In this document: positions 35,824-44,663 of the stretch, piece by piece | Numbering within the stretch: the first letter of the stretch is position 1 | Layout: each line of letters begins with the position of its first letter | NCBI GenBank assembly: GCA_965228905.1 | Contig: CBDDII010000002.1 | Coordinates: 248,001 to 312,000 of the forward strand | Direction: 5' to 3' | Source: CALKXV01 sp965228905 | GTDB lineage: Bacteria; Pseudomonadota; Alphaproteobacteria; Rhodobacterales; Rhodobacteraceae | DNA: 64,000 nucleotides | Notes under the pieces: generated by a model | Told to the model about the DNA's origin: nothing | What the model saw: only the letters and a program-made list of their open reading frames with translations | Database searches by the model: none | Position numbers and translations under genes: made by a program

Positions 35824-37229
35824 GCTTCTACTCTTTCGAGAACGATCCACTCGTCACTTAGCAACCTGTATATGTAGCCATGCGGCGGCTCGACGGAGAT
35901 GCTCGGAAAGCGTCGAAGAACCTGGTCTTCGGTTACGGCGGAATTCGTGGATCGACGCGCGACGATGAAGGATTCATCCAGACGGCCTCCAATTACCGTT
36001 TGTTCGAAACTCGGTGTACCGGCGACGACCATACCCTTTGTTCCGCCGAGTTCGACAACGAGGTCCGGGCTACGCTCGACGTCAATAAGGATACCTTCTC
36101 GGCCACGAAGCATTTCCGCAACGGACAACATCGATAAGTTCGGTGCCGAATAAAATCCGCGCACATGTGCCTGCCAGCGATCCGACTCAGTTCCTTCGGC
36201 CTGCCCTAAAAGCACAGCACTTGCCAACCAGGAAGCCACCAGCGAGGAGGTGCCAAAATTACTGCGGGAAAGCCCAGGAGGCCAAAAACCGATCGCAACG
36301 GCGGCAACCGCGACCAGCGGAGTGCATGCAGTCATCGGGTCGGCGAAGCCCACTAGATAGTAATTGAAAATTGCTGCCACAACTACGCACGAGGCGCTTG
36401 CAAGGAGCGGAACGAGACGCGTGGGCGCGTGTCTCATTCTGAAGCAGGAGGCCAGAATTGGCAGGCTCAAGGTAAGGACAGGAGCTAGGACCGACAAAAG
36501 GAACGTTGACTGGTGGGTCGACTTTGGTTCAGCAACCAGTGGCATGTCAAAAATAAACGAGACGAACAAAAGTGACCCTACTGCACAGGCGATCGGGAAA
36601 ACGATGGCGAATAGGTAACCAGTGGGCGACGACAAGAAAAGGCTCGGCCGAGCTGCCACAGCCAAAAATGGCACAGTGGCCAGAGTAAACAGGAGCCCGA
36701 ACGCCGAGGAGAGCCCGACCAGCATGAGTCCGACGGCAACCTTCATCATGTCAGGAGCATTTCCACTCTGACGCAAGTGAACCATGCCGCGTGTAAAGAC
36801 CCAGACTCCCAGGCAGAGGAGCACCAGTTCCGGACCTTGCGACACGGTGAATAGCAGGGCGGGATGGGTCGCCAGCAGAAGTGTTAAGATGCCTGCGAAC
36901 TTGACGCTCATTCGGCCCTGACTTCGAAAATTCGAAAACCATGACGCTGCCATCAAGGCCGCAATTGCAGCCGCCACCGCGATTGGCAACGGCACATTTC
37001 CGCTGCCAAAGACAAGGTGTGACATCATCACCAGGACCAAAGGCAACGGCGGATAAATCGGGTCGGGCGGCTTGAAGTCCGGCGGCCCGTCGATCTGCAC
37101 GATGACCCGACTCCAAAGGTCGACAACTCCACTTGCAAGGTAACCATGGATCTGGAGCCATGCTGCCAAGGCAAGATACACGGCGAAGGCCGCGACCCAG
37201 ATTAGTGAAATTCGGGAAACTACCGACAT
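35820..37229 (-). CDS. polytopic membrane protein of the polysaccharide operon
   Basis: A 469-residue inner-membrane protein with about 10 helices, then a soluble C-terminal region of about 110 residues. A loop after the first helix contains DPIYPPLPLVL, and the general layout recalls GT39/ArnT-type or flippase-like proteins (first periplasmic loop with acidic and proline residues). No confident family. ATG 37229 overlaps the glycosyltransferase stop (ATGA). Its position suggests transfer or modification of the polymer. Confidence 0.6.
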   Translation of the reverse strand: MSVVSRISLIWVAAFAVYLALAAWLQIHGYLASGVVDLWSRVIVQIDGPPDFKPPDPIYPPLPLVLVMMSHLVFGSGNVPLPIAVAAAIAALMAASWFSNFRSQGRMSVKFAGILTLLLATHPALLFTVSQGPELVLLCLGVWVFTRGMVHLRQSGNAPDMMKVAVGLMLVGLSSAFGLLFTLATVPFLAVAARPSLFLSSPTGYLFAIVFPIACAVGSLLFVSFIFDMPLVAEPKSTHQSTFLLSVLAPVLTLSLPILASCFRMRHAPTRLVPLLASASCVVVAAIFNYYLVGFADPMTACTPLVAVAAVAIGFWPPGLSRSNFGTSSLVASWLASAVLLGQAEGTESDRWQAHVRGFYSAPNLSMLSVAEMLRGREGILIDVERSPDLVVELGGTKGMVVAGTPSFEQTVIGGRLDESFIVARRSTNSAVTEDQVLRRFPSISVEPPHGYIYRLLSDEWIVLERVEA

Positions 37230-39154
37230 CACGAACCTTCCATTCCGAATGGATTGGTCGCTTCGGCGACTTCGTTCGCTGTGTGTTTGGAAAGACCGTG
37301 TTGCGTCTTCTCCCAGTAGTACGGGTTGAACAGTAGCTGTCCCAACGCCTTGTAGGATGCAATGGTCATCAGTACCCAGTAGCCCACTATCGTCAGGCTC
37401 CAAGGCGCGAGATCGGACCATCGTCTCCGAAACGGTGCTATCATTGAGAGGTAGATTAACAGACCATTACCTGCCAAAAGGTTTAGAAGCGACAGGTAGA
37501 GAATGACTGGAGGGAAATAGGAGGCGATCGCCTCCGATCCGACGACAAGCCACAACAAAAACGTGGCCCAGAATATCGGATTGAGTAATCCGGTTAGGAA
37601 CGTTCCTCCTATGAACGCGACGAACCCGAAGACACCGAGCGGCCCGATGGTGCGAAACAAGTGGATCGGGCGGCGCGTGTGGACGAGAAATGTCTGCATA
37701 TAGCCCTTCACCCAACGAGATCTCTGTCGGATCCAGTTGGGAATGGAGACATTGGCTTCCTCGTAGGTAGTGGAGTCTATGACCCCAACGCGGTAGCCTT
37801 TCTGGGTCAACCGAATACCTAGATCGGCGTCCTCGGTCACGTTGAATGGGTCCCAAGCGTTGAGTTCCCGCAGGACGGACATCCGGAAATGGTTCGAAGT
37901 GCCTCCAAGGGGGATCGGGATGCGCAATCGTTCTAGCCCTGGCAGCATAAGGTCAAACCAAAGGGAGTAGTCCAGCGTAAACATTCGTGTCAGCCAGTTC
38001 TCCCGTGCGTTGTAGTAGTTAAGGCGACATTGAATGCAGGCAGTGTTGTGGGGCATCTGTCGGAAAGCGGCGATGACCTTCTTCAATTGATCCGGCTCAG
38101 GTTTGTCTTCCGCGTCGAAGATGACAAGGAAGTCGCCGCGGGCGTAATGAAGGGCGTAGTTGCAGGCCTTCGGCTTTGTCTGCGGATGAGATTGCGGCAC
38201 CAGCAGGACTTCGAAGACCCCCTCTAGTCCAAGCGAGAGTGCGGCATCGATTGTTTCGTGGTCCGTCTCTTCCAACACGATCTTGATGTCCAGCTTGCCG
38301 AGCGGATAATCCAGATTGCGCAGCGCGTTCGCGAGAATAGGTAGCACCTCTGGTTCCTTGAACATCGGAACGAGTATTGTAAAAATTGGCAGTTCGTCGT
38401 CCTGGAGCAGACGCGCCTCTGCTGCTATGGCGGCCGACGAGTCCAATTGCGCCGAACCCCCGACCCAGACCAGCAACGCTTTGAATAGGAAATTGCCGAG
38501 GTAAAGGACTGTCAGTGCGACGTTCAGAATGATGAGTGTCTTAGCCGCTGCAAGCGCTATTCCCAGAAGAAAAGCGCAAACGAGCACATAGATGATGACG
38601 ACCTGCAGTGGTGTAAACACCTGCTGCGCCGACATTTCCGGATCGAGTTCGGCGAGGGCGAAGACAGCCCGGTGAGAATGCTCCTCCCGAAAGCCATGTT
38701 GCAGGGCTCGCGATATCGCATGTGCTTCAGCGACCACGATCTGGGTGCCTTTTCCGAACATGTCCTCGATTTCGAGGAGAGCGGCAGGTCCAGGACGGGC
38801 AGTGGCGACCACATAGTTCCCATCCTGGTGTCCTAAAGGGATGGACTGCCGGACACCCATGGTAACTGCGTCGAATTTTGAAAGCAGGCGGGGATCAGGT
38901 CGCTGGGCTTCAAGGTCGATGAAAGGCAACCTGTAGTGGCTCGCAATCTCGGAATAAAGTGTGCGACTGTCGATCCAACGGCGTGCAAGCATGACTTGCA
39001 CCAAGGACGTACCCCAATCCCGCGCCAGCATTGAGGCTTCCAGAATCTGCTCCTCAGACAGAAGCCGCCTAGCAGCGAAAACTTGGCCCAGAGTGTCGTT
39101 TTCGCCAAGGCTCCCTATGGGCGCGCGCGGGATTTGCTTGTCAATTAGAGCCAT
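37229..39154 (-). CDS. family 2 glycosyltransferase with N-terminal MshEN-like domain
   Basis: A 641-residue protein from ATG 39154. Residues about 14-165 form an MshEN / GspE-N-like region (LGQVFAARRLLSEEQILEAS), a fold that in MshE and NfrB-type proteins binds c-di-GMP. Two helices follow (about 183-229), then the GT2 catalytic domain with DAED at 347-350, TEDAD at 440-444 and QRSRW at 477-481, and three to four further helices. That is the motif set of processive synthases such as cellulose synthase. The frame extends 17 codons upstream, but this start has a GGAA-type ribosome site. Sugar donor unknown. Beside BcsB, a beta-glucan or similar polymer is likely. Confidence 0.85.
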   Translation of the reverse strand: MALIDKQIPRAPIGSLGENDTLGQVFAARRLLSEEQILEASMLARDWGTSLVQVMLARRWIDSRTLYSEIASHYRLPFIDLEAQRPDPRLLSKFDAVTMGVRQSIPLGHQDGNYVVATARPGPAALLEIEDMFGKGTQIVVAEAHAISRALQHGFREEHSHRAVFALAELDPEMSAQQVFTPLQVVIIYVLVCAFLLGIALAAAKTLIILNVALTVLYLGNFLFKALLVWVGGSAQLDSSAAIAAEARLLQDDELPIFTILVPMFKEPEVLPILANALRNLDYPLGKLDIKIVLEETDHETIDAALSLGLEGVFEVLLVPQSHPQTKPKACNYALHYARGDFLVIFDAEDKPEPDQLKKVIAAFRQMPHNTACIQCRLNYYNARENWLTRMFTLDYSLWFDLMLPGLERLRIPIPLGGTSNHFRMSVLRELNAWDPFNVTEDADLGIRLTQKGYRVGVIDSTTYEEANVSIPNWIRQRSRWVKGYMQTFLVHTRRPIHLFRTIGPLGVFGFVAFIGGTFLTGLLNPIFWATFLLWLVVGSEAIASYFPPVILYLSLLNLLAGNGLLIYLSMIAPFRRRWSDLAPWSLTIVGYWVLMTIASYKALGQLLFNPYYWEKTQHGLSKHTANEVAEATNPFGMEGS

Positions 39155-41084
39155 CTGATTTCCGTTGCGAAGCATAGGTGCGGCGCAACGCCTCCAGCGT
39201 GACAATGCTTAGAACGATCCAGGCAAGACCAATGAACCAAAGTCGGTATCGATTCAGAACCGCAAGAATGTGCTGACCCTCGTTGTAATGAATATCAATC
39301 AGGTCGGAACGCGAGCTGGAGGTCACAACTACTACCCCGTCGCTGTCCAGAAGGGCGACGTCACCCTGATCGAGCATGACGGGGCGGTCTTCCCCTGGCT
39401 GGAGTTCAAATCCCTGGGCGGGGCGGATCCAGAGGCCCTCGCGGTCTCCTACCCGGACAATCTGCGCACTTGTCAGCGTTTGGAGCGATCCGCCCGCCAG
39501 CACTAGTTCGCCGTCAAAGGTCGTGAGTTCCACATCCCCATCGTTATAAACGAGCGCCGGTGCACTGCCGATCAGTGGCGTATCAGCGATATGAACGAAC
39601 GGTGCAGAGGCTTCTGCGGTGATTTCGCTGACGACTTTGATATGCGCGGATGGTGGGACGACACTCGCAAATATTGGAGCAATGCTCTGAAGATCACCCG
39701 CGTCGAAAGCGCCGATGTCTGCAACCAGAACTTCGACTTCGGCTTGCATTTGTTGCCTCAGGTCATGAAAGTCTGTTGCGCCAGACGGTTTCGGAGTGAG
39801 ATTGAGTTGGCTACCACCGTGAATCTGCGCGGGAAGGGGCAACATGGTGACGAGACATTTCCCTTCGACCACCGGCCGAAGAATTTGCACCCGCAGCTGG
39901 TTGTTGCGCGCAACGAGGCCTTCTGGCAGCTCGGCTTCGAATCGGTTCCTCTCGCCGTCGCGAACCAGCTGGCTGCCGATAAGTCTATCGTTGAGATACA
40001 TTGCGATTGTGGCGCCTTCGGCGCGAGCGTCTTGGGCGATCGTGTAAACTAGGGAGATCGATGCGATTCTCTGACCCGCGGGCACCGATGCGATGTCGAA
40101 GTTGAAGTCGTGCAGGCTGTTTCCTGAAGACATGAATGGACGCACGTCGAACCCGAGCTCGGCGAACGACAGGCTATCCTCTGTTTGCGGAGTGCGGGAA
40201 GACTTTTTGATAGAAACCGCATCGCTGCCTGCGACGGGGGCCCAGTTGCCTCTGAGCAGCTCTAGTGCGTCCTGCGGCTCGCGGCCGGAAATTGAGACGC
40301 CGGGCAGGCCGCTGAACAGTTCCGCCCGCAGCGCCGAACGAACATTGGCGGCGTTTTCGGTAGCGGAGTCGATGGAGATGATGCCGCTTTCCCAATACTT
40401 CTCGGATTCGACGAGGAAATCGCGGTAGTTGACGAAGCCTCGCTCCGCTCCGAAGATTGTCGCGGCGCGCAGTGCCGCTGCCAGGACGTTAGCCGGATAT
40501 TCCGCCTTTTCAGAAAGGAGAACGGTCATCGGTTCCGGTTGCAGCCGCAGGACTTCTTCGGTGCGAACTAAGGCTTCTTCATCCATGTCCATTAAGAGGC
40601 GACTTGAAGGCAGGATTCGAAAGAAATCCCCTGACGCGCGCTCATCAACACAGATATCGTCACTGAGTGCGCCGGAATACTGAACACGGATTCGCAGAAA
40701 GTCGCCCTCGGCCATCGTGGGGTCTATGGGAATTCGCAGCTGATCACGGGTGCCAAGCAGATCGGGGTCGGTTGCATAAATTACGACGTCGCCGGCAAGA
40801 ATCCTCAGTGAACGTTGGCTGTCTCTCACCTTGCTCTGAGCGATGTCGAGGACCAATTCCGCCGAGATCAATGCATCGGAAACCGGAAAGTATACCTCAG
40901 CCTCGCCGGTCAGTCTCGAAAAACTCCACCCGTCGGTGAAGCCGCGCTCCGAAGTTTCAATGCTCCGAAAAATGGTCCCAATCTCCGGCGAGTCATTTAC
41001 GGGCGACTCTGCTGGGGCGGAGCTGGCCATTAAGAATGTGACCACCAGGACAGCTAAAGGTGATAGGCAATTCTTGCACGTCAT
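39141..41084 (-). CDS. BcsB-like periplasmic polysaccharide synthase subunit
   Basis: A 647-residue protein with a signal peptide (about 1-25), two long beta-rich carbohydrate-binding-like modules, and one C-terminal transmembrane helix (about 617-636, LWFIGLAWIVLSIVTL) followed by a short basic tail. This is the BcsB plan: periplasmic body, C-terminal anchor touching the synthase. It is shorter than E. coli BcsB (about 780) and diverged. ATG 41084 overlaps the HPt stop by 4 bases and its end overlaps the glycosyltransferase start by 14. It should guide the nascent polymer across the periplasm. Confidence 0.82.
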   Translation of the reverse strand: MTCKNCLSPLAVLVVTFLMASSAPAESPVNDSPEIGTIFRSIETSERGFTDGWSFSRLTGEAEVYFPVSDALISAELVLDIAQSKVRDSQRSLRILAGDVVIYATDPDLLGTRDQLRIPIDPTMAEGDFLRIRVQYSGALSDDICVDERASGDFFRILPSSRLLMDMDEEALVRTEEVLRLQPEPMTVLLSEKAEYPANVLAAALRAATIFGAERGFVNYRDFLVESEKYWESGIISIDSATENAANVRSALRAELFSGLPGVSISGREPQDALELLRGNWAPVAGSDAVSIKKSSRTPQTEDSLSFAELGFDVRPFMSSGNSLHDFNFDIASVPAGQRIASISLVYTIAQDARAEGATIAMYLNDRLIGSQLVRDGERNRFEAELPEGLVARNNQLRVQILRPVVEGKCLVTMLPLPAQIHGGSQLNLTPKPSGATDFHDLRQQMQAEVEVLVADIGAFDAGDLQSIAPIFASVVPPSAHIKVVSEITAEASAPFVHIADTPLIGSAPALVYNDGDVELTTFDGELVLAGGSLQTLTSAQIVRVGDREGLWIRPAQGFELQPGEDRPVMLDQGDVALLDSDGVVVVTSSSRSDLIDIHYNEGQHILAVLNRYRLWFIGLAWIVLSIVTLEALRRTYASQRKSDGSN

Positions 41085-41446
41085 TTTTCAGCCATCGAGT
41101 CCTGGATGTGCTTGGAAAGTTTTAACAGGAAGGAGCTGATTGCTCTGCCCTCGCCATCATCAAGTGGGCGCCCCCCATCGACCGCGGGTTCAACGAGATC
41201 GAGGGCCGTACGCCCTACGGAGTGAATGTCGTCCATCCCCAGCATTCCCGCACTGCCGGTGATTTCATGCAACCTATGGTGTAGTCGTTTCAACGCTTCC
41301 ATTGCCACCCCTCCCGTCTTTTCAGACGCGATTTCCAAATCGAGGCCAATCGCCTGAACTTCGGAATCCAAGCGCGAGATGAATTTCTCTCGAATGTTAT
41401 AAACTGTTTTATAATAGTGGCTTGAATGGTTCTTTTCGCCATACAT
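41081..41446 (-). CDS. HPt phosphotransfer protein
   Basis: A 121-residue helical protein. The HPt motif LHEITGSAGMLGM puts the phospho-His at His60, with the helix pair before and after it. It is the first gene of the seven-gene operon, from ATG 41446 with AAGGAG 9 bases upstream. It has no kinase part of its own, so it most likely shuttles phosphate between the operon kinase and its REC partners. Confidence 0.82.
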   Translation of the reverse strand: MYGEKNHSSHYYKTVYNIREKFISRLDSEVQAIGLDLEIASEKTGGVAMEALKRLHHRLHEITGSAGMLGMDDIHSVGRTALDLVEPAVDGGRPLDDGEGRAISSFLLKLSKHIQDSMAEK

Positions 41447-41639
41447 GCTTTCTGCTCCTTGGCCTTTAACTCTGCTCGAAGCAGTGGTATTTTCCAAGAT
41501 CGGCGAAAATGTGGTCGTAATCTGTCTATTGTTGATAAATTCAACCCATGCGATGAAATCGCCCTTCATGAGCCCAACTTACGTCAACTTTGGTTGGTAG
41601 TCGGATGCGTACCATCTCTTGCTGGTTTGGAGTTTGCAA
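41447..41639. promoter_or_regulatory. divergent promoter region of HPt operon and manC
   Basis: 193 bases between two divergent starts, AT-rich compared with the genes around it. It must hold promoters for both. A plausible -10-like TATTGTTGATAAAT lies near 41527-41540. No clear operator palindrome could be fixed. Confidence 0.45.
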
Positions 41640-43103
41640 ATGAACCAACGTCTCGACAAAAAAGACCTGCGTATCGCGCCTTTCGTCCTCTCAGGCGGTG
41701 CCGGGACCAGGCTTTGGCCGGTATCGCGTACTGGCATGGCCAAGCAGCTCGTTCCTGTTGTCAGCGAGAAAACCTTGTTACAGATGACAGTCGGTCGATT
41801 TCCTGAAACCCGTGACTTCGACATTCCCACCGTGATTGGTCGTCATGATGACCGGTTTCTCATTCGCGATCAGCTTGTAGAGATTGGCTGCGATGCGTCC
41901 ATCGTCGTCGAACCGAGACGCCGGGACACCTTGGCGGCTGTTCTGCTGGCGGCTGAAATTGCAATACGGGACAATCCTGGCGCAGTCGTGGCAGTGGTCC
42001 CATCGGATCACCTGATTCCGTCTAGCGAAGATTTCTCAAACGCAATTCGCAGCGCCGCTGCCTCAGTCATGAAGGCTGGAATTGCTCTCATTGGTGTCAG
42101 GCCGACGTCCCCTTCTACCGCTTATGGATATATTAAGTCGGGAGACGAGGTTTCCGACGGTGTCAACAAAGTCCAAACATTCGTAGAGAAACCGGATCTG
42201 AAGTTGGCCAAACGATTGATCGAAAATTCTGAGCACCTGTGGAACGCGGGCGTATTCTGTTTCAACCCCGGTTGGCTCATTGACGAGCTGCGCAAGCTAT
42301 ATCCCAATACTGTTGCGGCGGTGTCGGAAAGTGTGATCGAAGCGAAGTACGATCTGAACTTCATTGTTCCAAGCGAACGCTTCAGCGATGCCCGTGCAAT
42401 TTCATTCGATCATGCTTTTCTGGAGAAGACCGACTCCGCATTGGTATTCCAAGCCAAATTGGAGTGGTCGGATGTTGGTGACTGGAAATCGGTATGGACT
42501 GCTACAGAAAAGGACGAGAACGGCTTCGCAGCCCGTGGCGATGTAGTTAATCTCGCTTCATCCGATTGCCTAGTTCACGCCACGCACAAGATGGTATGCA
42601 CCGTCGGCCTGAAAAATGTAGCAGTAATCGAGACACCGGACGCCGTTCTTGTTCTGTCGATGGATTGCGCTCAAGACATAAAGACATTGGTTGGAGAACT
42701 GAAGAAGCATGGTCGCACAGAAGCTTTGGAGCATGTCCGGTCTTACCGTCCGTGGGGATGGTTCCAGACGATGGATCTTGGTGACCGATTCCGCGTGAAA
42801 AGAATCTGCGTCAAGCCGGGAGCAAAACTATCACTCCAGCGGCATCACCACAGAGCCGAACACTGGGTCATGGTGCGCGGCACCGCGGAGGTAACGGTCG
42901 GCGAAAACAGTCGCAAACTTCACGAGAACGAGTCCGTCTATATCCCAATTGGCGAGGTTCATCGCCTGGCCAATCCCGGCAGGATCGATCTCGAGCTGAT
43001 CGAAGTCCAAACCGGAGCCTACTTGGAGGAAGATGACATTGAACGACTTGATGACGTCTTCGGTCGTGGACCTCAAGTCATCGATCGGGTCGCGGCGGAA
43101 TGA
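41640..43103 (+). CDS. manC: mannose-1-phosphate guanylyltransferase / mannose-6-phosphate isomerase
   Basis: A 487-residue bifunctional-type enzyme. The nucleotidyltransferase domain starts LSGGAGTRLWPVSR and includes VPSDHLIP and VEKPD. The C-terminal cupin (about 380-480) has the HHHRAEHWVMVRGTAEVTVG metal-binding strand pair of type II phosphomannose isomerases. It makes GDP-mannose for polysaccharides in the cytoplasm. ATG 41640 has GGAG 8 bases upstream; a TTG at 41619 is less likely. Divergent from the polysaccharide operon, so its substrate probably feeds that polymer or a related one. Confidence 0.92.
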   Translation: MNQRLDKKDLRIAPFVLSGGAGTRLWPVSRTGMAKQLVPVVSEKTLLQMTVGRFPETRDFDIPTVIGRHDDRFLIRDQLVEIGCDASIVVEPRRRDTLAAVLLAAEIAIRDNPGAVVAVVPSDHLIPSSEDFSNAIRSAAASVMKAGIALIGVRPTSPSTAYGYIKSGDEVSDGVNKVQTFVEKPDLKLAKRLIENSEHLWNAGVFCFNPGWLIDELRKLYPNTVAAVSESVIEAKYDLNFIVPSERFSDARAISFDHAFLEKTDSALVFQAKLEWSDVGDWKSVWTATEKDENGFAARGDVVNLASSDCLVHATHKMVCTVGLKNVAVIETPDAVLVLSMDCAQDIKTLVGELKKHGRTEALEHVRSYRPWGWFQTMDLGDRFRVKRICVKPGAKLSLQRHHHRAEHWVMVRGTAEVTVGENSRKLHENESVYIPIGEVHRLANPGRIDLELIEVQTGAYLEEDDIERLDDVFGRGPQVIDRVAAE

Positions 43104-43450
43104 AGTAGTGGCAGCCGAATTTTTGCATCTAGCATAAATTTTCTCATTGCGAGGCACATAAGGCTTGCTCATCCATCATTAGATATGCTTACTGGGGTCA
43201 CGCGCTTACTAGTCACGCTGGTCACAATTGCGCCGCGAGGGATAAATATGATACGTGGCTTTTGGTCATTTCATTTGATACGAGTGGTTTCAGCGAGGGG
43301 GAAGAAGTCTGGGAAGCATGTCGAAGCACCACAAGGCAATGGTTCGGCTGGGCACGATGCTTTGGCCCATTGATTTCCGTTCTCAATAGCAGCGAAATGC
43401 TCATGATCTTTCTCGCAATGCAATCCAGCATGCTTGTCGTCTAACATCAG
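43104..43450. other. intergenic, no gene supported
   Basis: Open frames on both strands (43262-43444 plus, 43271-43528 minus) contradict each other and have no ribosome site. It likely holds the terminator of manC and the promoter of the XRE gene. Confidence 0.35.
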
Positions 43451-43801
43451 ATGTTGTCGACCAAAGAAATAGACCGTCACATCGGAGCACGCCTGCGCTA
43501 CCTTCGAAACTCGCGCGGCCTTACCCAAAGTGATGTTGGAAAGGGAATTGGGTTATCGCTGCAGCAAATCCAAAAGTACGAACAAGGCAGAAATCGCATT
43601 GCAGCGAACTATCTTTGGCGCTTGAGTGGCTTCTTTGAAGTAGATGTCGTCTACTTTTTCCAAGGTTTGAGCGAAAGCCAAATGCCGGTTGTTGAACAGG
43701 ATGAGGTCGAAATTTTCGAGGTCTCTCGTAAGCTGCAGTCAATAAAAGATGAGAAAGTCAAGCGCCAAGTGATTGCCATGATCGAAAGCTTTTTCGAGTA
43801 G
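43451..43801 (+). CDS. XRE-family transcriptional regulator
   Basis: A 116-residue protein with an N-terminal HTH_3 domain (ARLRYLRNSRGLTQSDVGKG then LSLQQIQKYEQGRNRI, residues about 12-50) and a short helical dimerisation tail. This type is common in alphaproteobacteria as a repressor of quorum-sensing or envelope genes. It is next to manC and could govern the polysaccharide locus; inferred from position only. Confidence 0.88.
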   Translation: MLSTKEIDRHIGARLRYLRNSRGLTQSDVGKGIGLSLQQIQKYEQGRNRIAANYLWRLSGFFEVDVVYFFQGLSESQMPVVEQDEVEIFEVSRKLQSIKDEKVKRQVIAMIESFFE

Positions 43802-44287
43802 TTTGAGATGTGCACACAGACCTATGCTATGCGGTCTCCGTGCGACCAGATCAACTTTTCTTGGTGACAACCGGACAGGTTTGTTTCATTTGCAGTGAAA
43901 ATTGGGCTGGCAGCTGCTTACCAGGCTCTGTCAGAGGAACGTGGGTTGAGATGGGCAGAGAGCTTTCGGAGCCTCGTCTGATGACCGATTGCTCACCCTT
44001 CAGGCACTTCACGATCAGCCCAGAGATCATCCTCCTTGCTGTGATGCTATTGAAGTTGAAACGCGCCGCCGCTCTCGCCGAATGGCGGTGTGTCTGCGCG
44101 GAACAGAGGGCAGTCAGACTGTAGGTGTGGAGATGTCTTCGCATTTGTCTTCCGGCACCAGCTCAGTGCCTGACCAGAGATGAGCTCCGTTGGGTCGTCA
44201 ATTATATACTATATACGCCAGAAATTCGTGACGTCCCAGCGGCGGACGTGAGGGGTAACAGGATTGGCGCGAAGCTCGCTGCAATAT
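43802..44287. other. decayed DNA with an IS6-family 5' remnant
   Basis: At 43999-44058 the plus strand reads FRHFTISPEIILLAVML, close to the opening of IS6-family transposases (the SPEIILLAV block). It breaks off after about 20 residues. No full gene in this stretch. Confidence 0.5.
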
Positions 44288-44624
44288 CGACCAACTCTGA
44301 GAGATGACAATGCGCTGCGGTTGGCAATCTTCCGGCTTCGAAGGCAGTACGTGAGATATGCTGACGAATTTCCGACAATTGCATGAGTGGAGAGCGTTGG
44401 ATACCGGTCGCGCCCGCTCCGCCACAGACCCCCGTCTCATTTCCCTATGCAGAGTTCGTTCTGAATTCCCCCGACATTCCGGGCACTTGCAGCTGCGCAT
44501 CTGCGACTGAGACACCCCGTACAGTGAGAAACTACGCCAATTTTCGGCCCGGTCTCAGTTGCCCGCTTTTGCCGGTGGCCGACATGGCCGAAACCGAACC
44601 AATGTCTGGGACTATGATTGCAAA
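44288..44624 (+). pseudogene. IS3-family orfB remnants
   Basis: Two pieces of a transposase in different frames. At about 44288-44359 RPTLRDDNALRLAIFRLRRQ resembles the HTH_21 start of IS3-group OrfB. At 44589-44621 RNRTNVWDYDC resembles the segment around the first catalytic Asp (NxVWSxDF). The region between is scrambled, so the element is dead. Confidence 0.45.
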
Positions 44625-44663
44625 TACTCTTCCAATGAACTGCGCGATACCGGGTGCAGACAG

